64,000 nucleotides of DNA from Phoronis australis. Taxonomy: Eukaryota > Phoronida > Phoronidae. Positions 61,513-64,000 of the stretch are shown piece after piece (positions within the stretch are counted from its first letter, which is position 1; the number at the start of each line of letters is the position of its first letter). The position numbers and the translations under genes were made by a program. The stretch spans positions 1 to 64,000 of the forward strand of contig NMRA01000230.1 of assembly GCA_002633005.1 (NCBI GenBank). Direction: 5' to 3'. Below the pieces are notes generated by a model. It saw nothing but the letters and a program-made list of their open reading frames with translations. It did not search any database and was not told the DNA's origin.

Positions 61513-63185
61513 ATGCGCCTTCATTTGCTCATTACAGCTTCGCTGTTAGTCACAGCGTTAGGTAAGTACACTATTGATTTTGTGATTGTTTTTACCAGTG
61601 TAACGCCTATAAGGTTTCAGCGTTATTAAAATTTCACAGGGTCAGTATCTTGAAAACAACATGTTTAATATTTCATAACCAATTTTCAAAATGCGTTTTA
61701 CTGCAGCGGTCAAGCGACTTACTCTTATTTTTACGTCTTCAGATACATATAGCTAGCTTAGAACAGAAAATAATTAACCTCTTAGTCTAGAGTCGACTAC
61801 CACCACATGAAAAAAACTAACAAAGTATAATGGCATTTATTACTCCCAACCAATGGCTATGTACATGAATTTTAGGCCAAAACACCACTGAGTCGTCTTC
61901 AACAACAGTAGTGGCTTCTGATTCATCAACAGCGACCGCGTCAGATTCATCAACGGCGGCTGCGTCAGACTCCTCAACGGCAACTGCCTCAGACTCATCA
62001 ACGGCAGCTGCGTCAGATTCATCAACGGCGTCTGCGTCAGACTCTTCAACGGCAATTGCCTCAGACTCATCAACGGCAGCTGCGTCAGATTCATCAACGG
62101 CGTCTGCGTCAGACTCTTCAACGGCAACTGCCTCAGACTCATCAACGGCAGCTGCGTCAGATTCATCAACAGCGACCGCGTCAGATTCATCCACGGCGTC
62201 TGCGCCAGACTCCTCAACTGGAACTGCGTCAGACTCATCAACAGCGGCTGCGTCAGATGCATCAACGGCGGCCTCTTCTGAATCTTCTACAGGAGCAGGG
62301 TTAGATTCTTCAACAGCGGTTGTGTCAGACTCATCAACGGCAGTTGCTTCTGAGACTTCAACAGCTGCAGGGTCCGAGACGTCAATGGCAGCATCGTCCG
62401 AATCTTCGACAGCGGCTACATTTGACTCTTCTACGGTGGCCACTTCAGATTCATCAACGACATCATCATCAGAGGCGTCAACAGCAGCTGCGTCCGAATC
62501 TTCAACGGTGATTGCATCAGAGTCCTCAACAGCAGTAGCGTCTGAATCTTCAACGGCGGGAGCTTCCGAATCCTCAACCACAATAGTGTCTGAGTCCTCA
62601 ACATCAGCTGCGTCTGAGTCTTCCACAGTGGTAGCATCTGAGTCATCTACGGTTGCAGCTTCAGATTCTTCTACCGCGATATCGTCAGATTCTTCAACAG
62701 CAGCAGCCGCAGAATCTTCGACAGCACGAGCCTCAGAATCTTCGACGGCGTCGGTTTCAGAATCGTCCACAGCGGCATCCCCAGACTCGTCTACGGCGGT
62801 ATCGTCAGACTCTTCAACGGCGACAGCACCGGAGGCCACAACGGCTGGAGCTTCTGATACGTCAACACAAGCAATTTCAGATTCTTCAACCACTGCAGCC
62901 TCAGAAAGCTCAACGGCGGTAGCTTCGGAATCTTCTACTGCGGCAGCATCAGAAACCTCAACATCGGTGGCGTCAGAGTCTTCAACGACGGCCGCCTCTG
63001 AATCTTCGACTGCTGCAATGTCGGATTCGTCAACCGTAGCAACAGGAGAAACATCAACGGAGACTAGCAAAAACACAACGTCGAGCGTGTCCAATACCAC
63101 AACAGGTGCAATGAACTCTACGTCGGGTAATGGAACGATGTCTAACGCGACATCATCTGCCTATGCCTCAACCACTATCGCATCT
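61513..63185 (+). CDS. Secreted mucin-like Ser/Asp/Thr repeat protein, 5' part of the gene
   Basis: Coding exons are 61513-61561 and 61876-63185, joined in phase 1 through a GTAAGT donor and a TTTTAG acceptor, giving 453 residues before the next donor (GTAAGTAAC at 63186, phase 0). The first exon encodes MRLHLLITASLLVTALG, a short signal peptide. The second encodes about 48 tandem eight-residue units of the form ASDSSTAx or ASESSTAx, then a tail with several NxT/NxS sites (NTTTG, NSTSG, NATSS). Ser and Thr density suggests heavy O-glycosylation; Asp and Glu make the rod acidic. The start at 61513 is chosen because a splice acceptor at 61489-61490 cuts off the in-frame ATG at 61429. The gene continues past the window, so any anchor or C-terminal domain is unseen. 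Matrix, mucus or cell-surface roles are inferred. Confidence 0.75.
61911..63060 (+). repeat. 24-bp coding minisatellite with a 72-bp higher-order unit
   Basis: Each 24-bp unit encodes eight residues. Near 62001-62216 three consecutive 72-bp blocks are almost identical (block starts at 62001, 62073 and 62145), while later units vary more, especially at silent and x positions. The recent expansion is thus at the 5' end of the array. Confidence 0.85.
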
Positions 63186-64000
63186 GTAAGTAACCTACTA
63201 GTGGGCATCAAGGCTTGAATTCGATGTTGAAGTTCGAGTGTTGCGTTCCGTAGACGCAAAAAAACCGCGAAAACTCAAGATCACGTTATATAGCGCCATG
63301 CATATTACGCAAAGCACGTCATTAGGTTAATTTTTCTCTTGAATGTCTTGCATCTAGGGACCCCAGTGCAGGTTTGATTGACGGCAAAACATTCGAACAA
63401 GATAAGACAAGGAAATTTGTCGATGCATTTGGTCTGCGATTATTTGTTGACAAGTGCGAGACTTTTAAAGCAGAACAAAATTTCTATGTAAAAGGATTTT
63501 GGAACAAGGAAACCTAGCGGGGACGAAATGTTTAAATATGTGAAGTTTTTAATTCAACAGCAATAAGGGAGCAATAGGAAATTCGACTTCTCGAAAACTG
63601 CGTGTTACAAATGACGTAGTTCTAGAGGATGGTGACGACCTAACAGATATGGACTTTGTGTAACACTAACGGACAGACTTGCTATATCAGGCGTTGTTAC
63701 GTTCAAGTTAAATTGATGACTGTAGAGACAAAGATGCAAATTTAAATGTGTTTTTGCCTATGGTCAGAATTTTATTTTTCGATAAAGGATGCTGCTACTT
63801 GATTTGTTATCAATCATGTTTTCGATGAAATTGACTCATGCGGTGTAAACGATGTGGTTGTCTTTTCCTAGTATTTTTGAAATCTTGGACAGTATTTCTA
63901 ATCGTGAAGCTTAAAAACCTAGCTTACATAGACTAGAAACAGATTCAATTGGACTTCCGGTTTCACCTACCACTAATTGATTCAACTCGTACCTTCTTCC
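63186..64000. other. Probable intron of the mucin-like gene
   Basis: No acceptor followed by an open frame in the needed phase is seen before the window ends; the acceptor-like site near 63869 leads to a stop within three codons. Confidence 0.4.

Noticed and set aside
61817-63100. 427-codon minus-strand open frame antisense to the mucin-like exon
   Set aside because: It is open only because the 24-bp repeat has no stop in that frame; the plus strand has a signal peptide and correct splice sites.

Overview
The window looks like intron-rich, AT-biased nuclear DNA from an invertebrate animal. Genes are sparse and split by introns with GT..AG junctions, DNA-transposon debris with clean target-site duplications (TSDs) is dense, microsatellites occur, and the palindrome TACATGTA recurs. 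The gene types (a small secreted C-type-lectin-like protein and a Ser/Asp/Thr mucin) and the repeat style fit a marine deuterostome or lophotrochozoan, but I cannot name the taxon. Single or paired N bases mark unresolved assembly positions. No operons, CRISPR arrays or viral genes are visible.

Layout. 0-8.2 kb: an old inverted-duplication block, a 194-bp miniature transposon (MITE), a THAP-like fragment and unassigned DNA. 8.2-12.8 kb: a fold-back element whose left arm is split by a 2.4-kb transposon. 11.8-19.7 kb: copy 1 of a lectin-like gene, minus strand. 19.7-25.6 kb: a tandem repeat pair, a PIF/Harbinger-like insertion and one orphan candidate exon. 25.6-26.9 kb: inverted partner of the window start. 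27.9-41.4 kb: second copy of 10.7-19.9 kb with its middle inverted, holding copy 2 of the lectin-like gene on the plus strand. 41.5-51.3 kb: older, diverged third copy of parts of the left side, with SINEs, an LTR and MITE fragments. 51.3-53.6 kb: a TTAA-flanked element. 53.6-60 kb: unassigned DNA with a tRNA-like SINE pair and a palindrome. 60.0-64.0 kb: 5' part of a mucin-like gene that runs off the window.

Two gene types are well supported. The lectin-like gene has three matching exons with compatible phases and a signal peptide, in two oppositely oriented copies. Exon 1 is identical between copies, while exons 2 and 3 differ mainly by amino-acid replacements. The mucin-like gene has a noncoding first exon, a signal-peptide exon and one long exon of about 48 eight-residue repeats. 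Both products look secreted and could act at an epithelial surface, but nothing in the sequence links them functionally. Most of the rest is repeat history: two duplication rounds, an inversion with duplicated breakpoint sequence, and several transposon families whose insertions can be ordered because paralogous empty sites lie in the same window.
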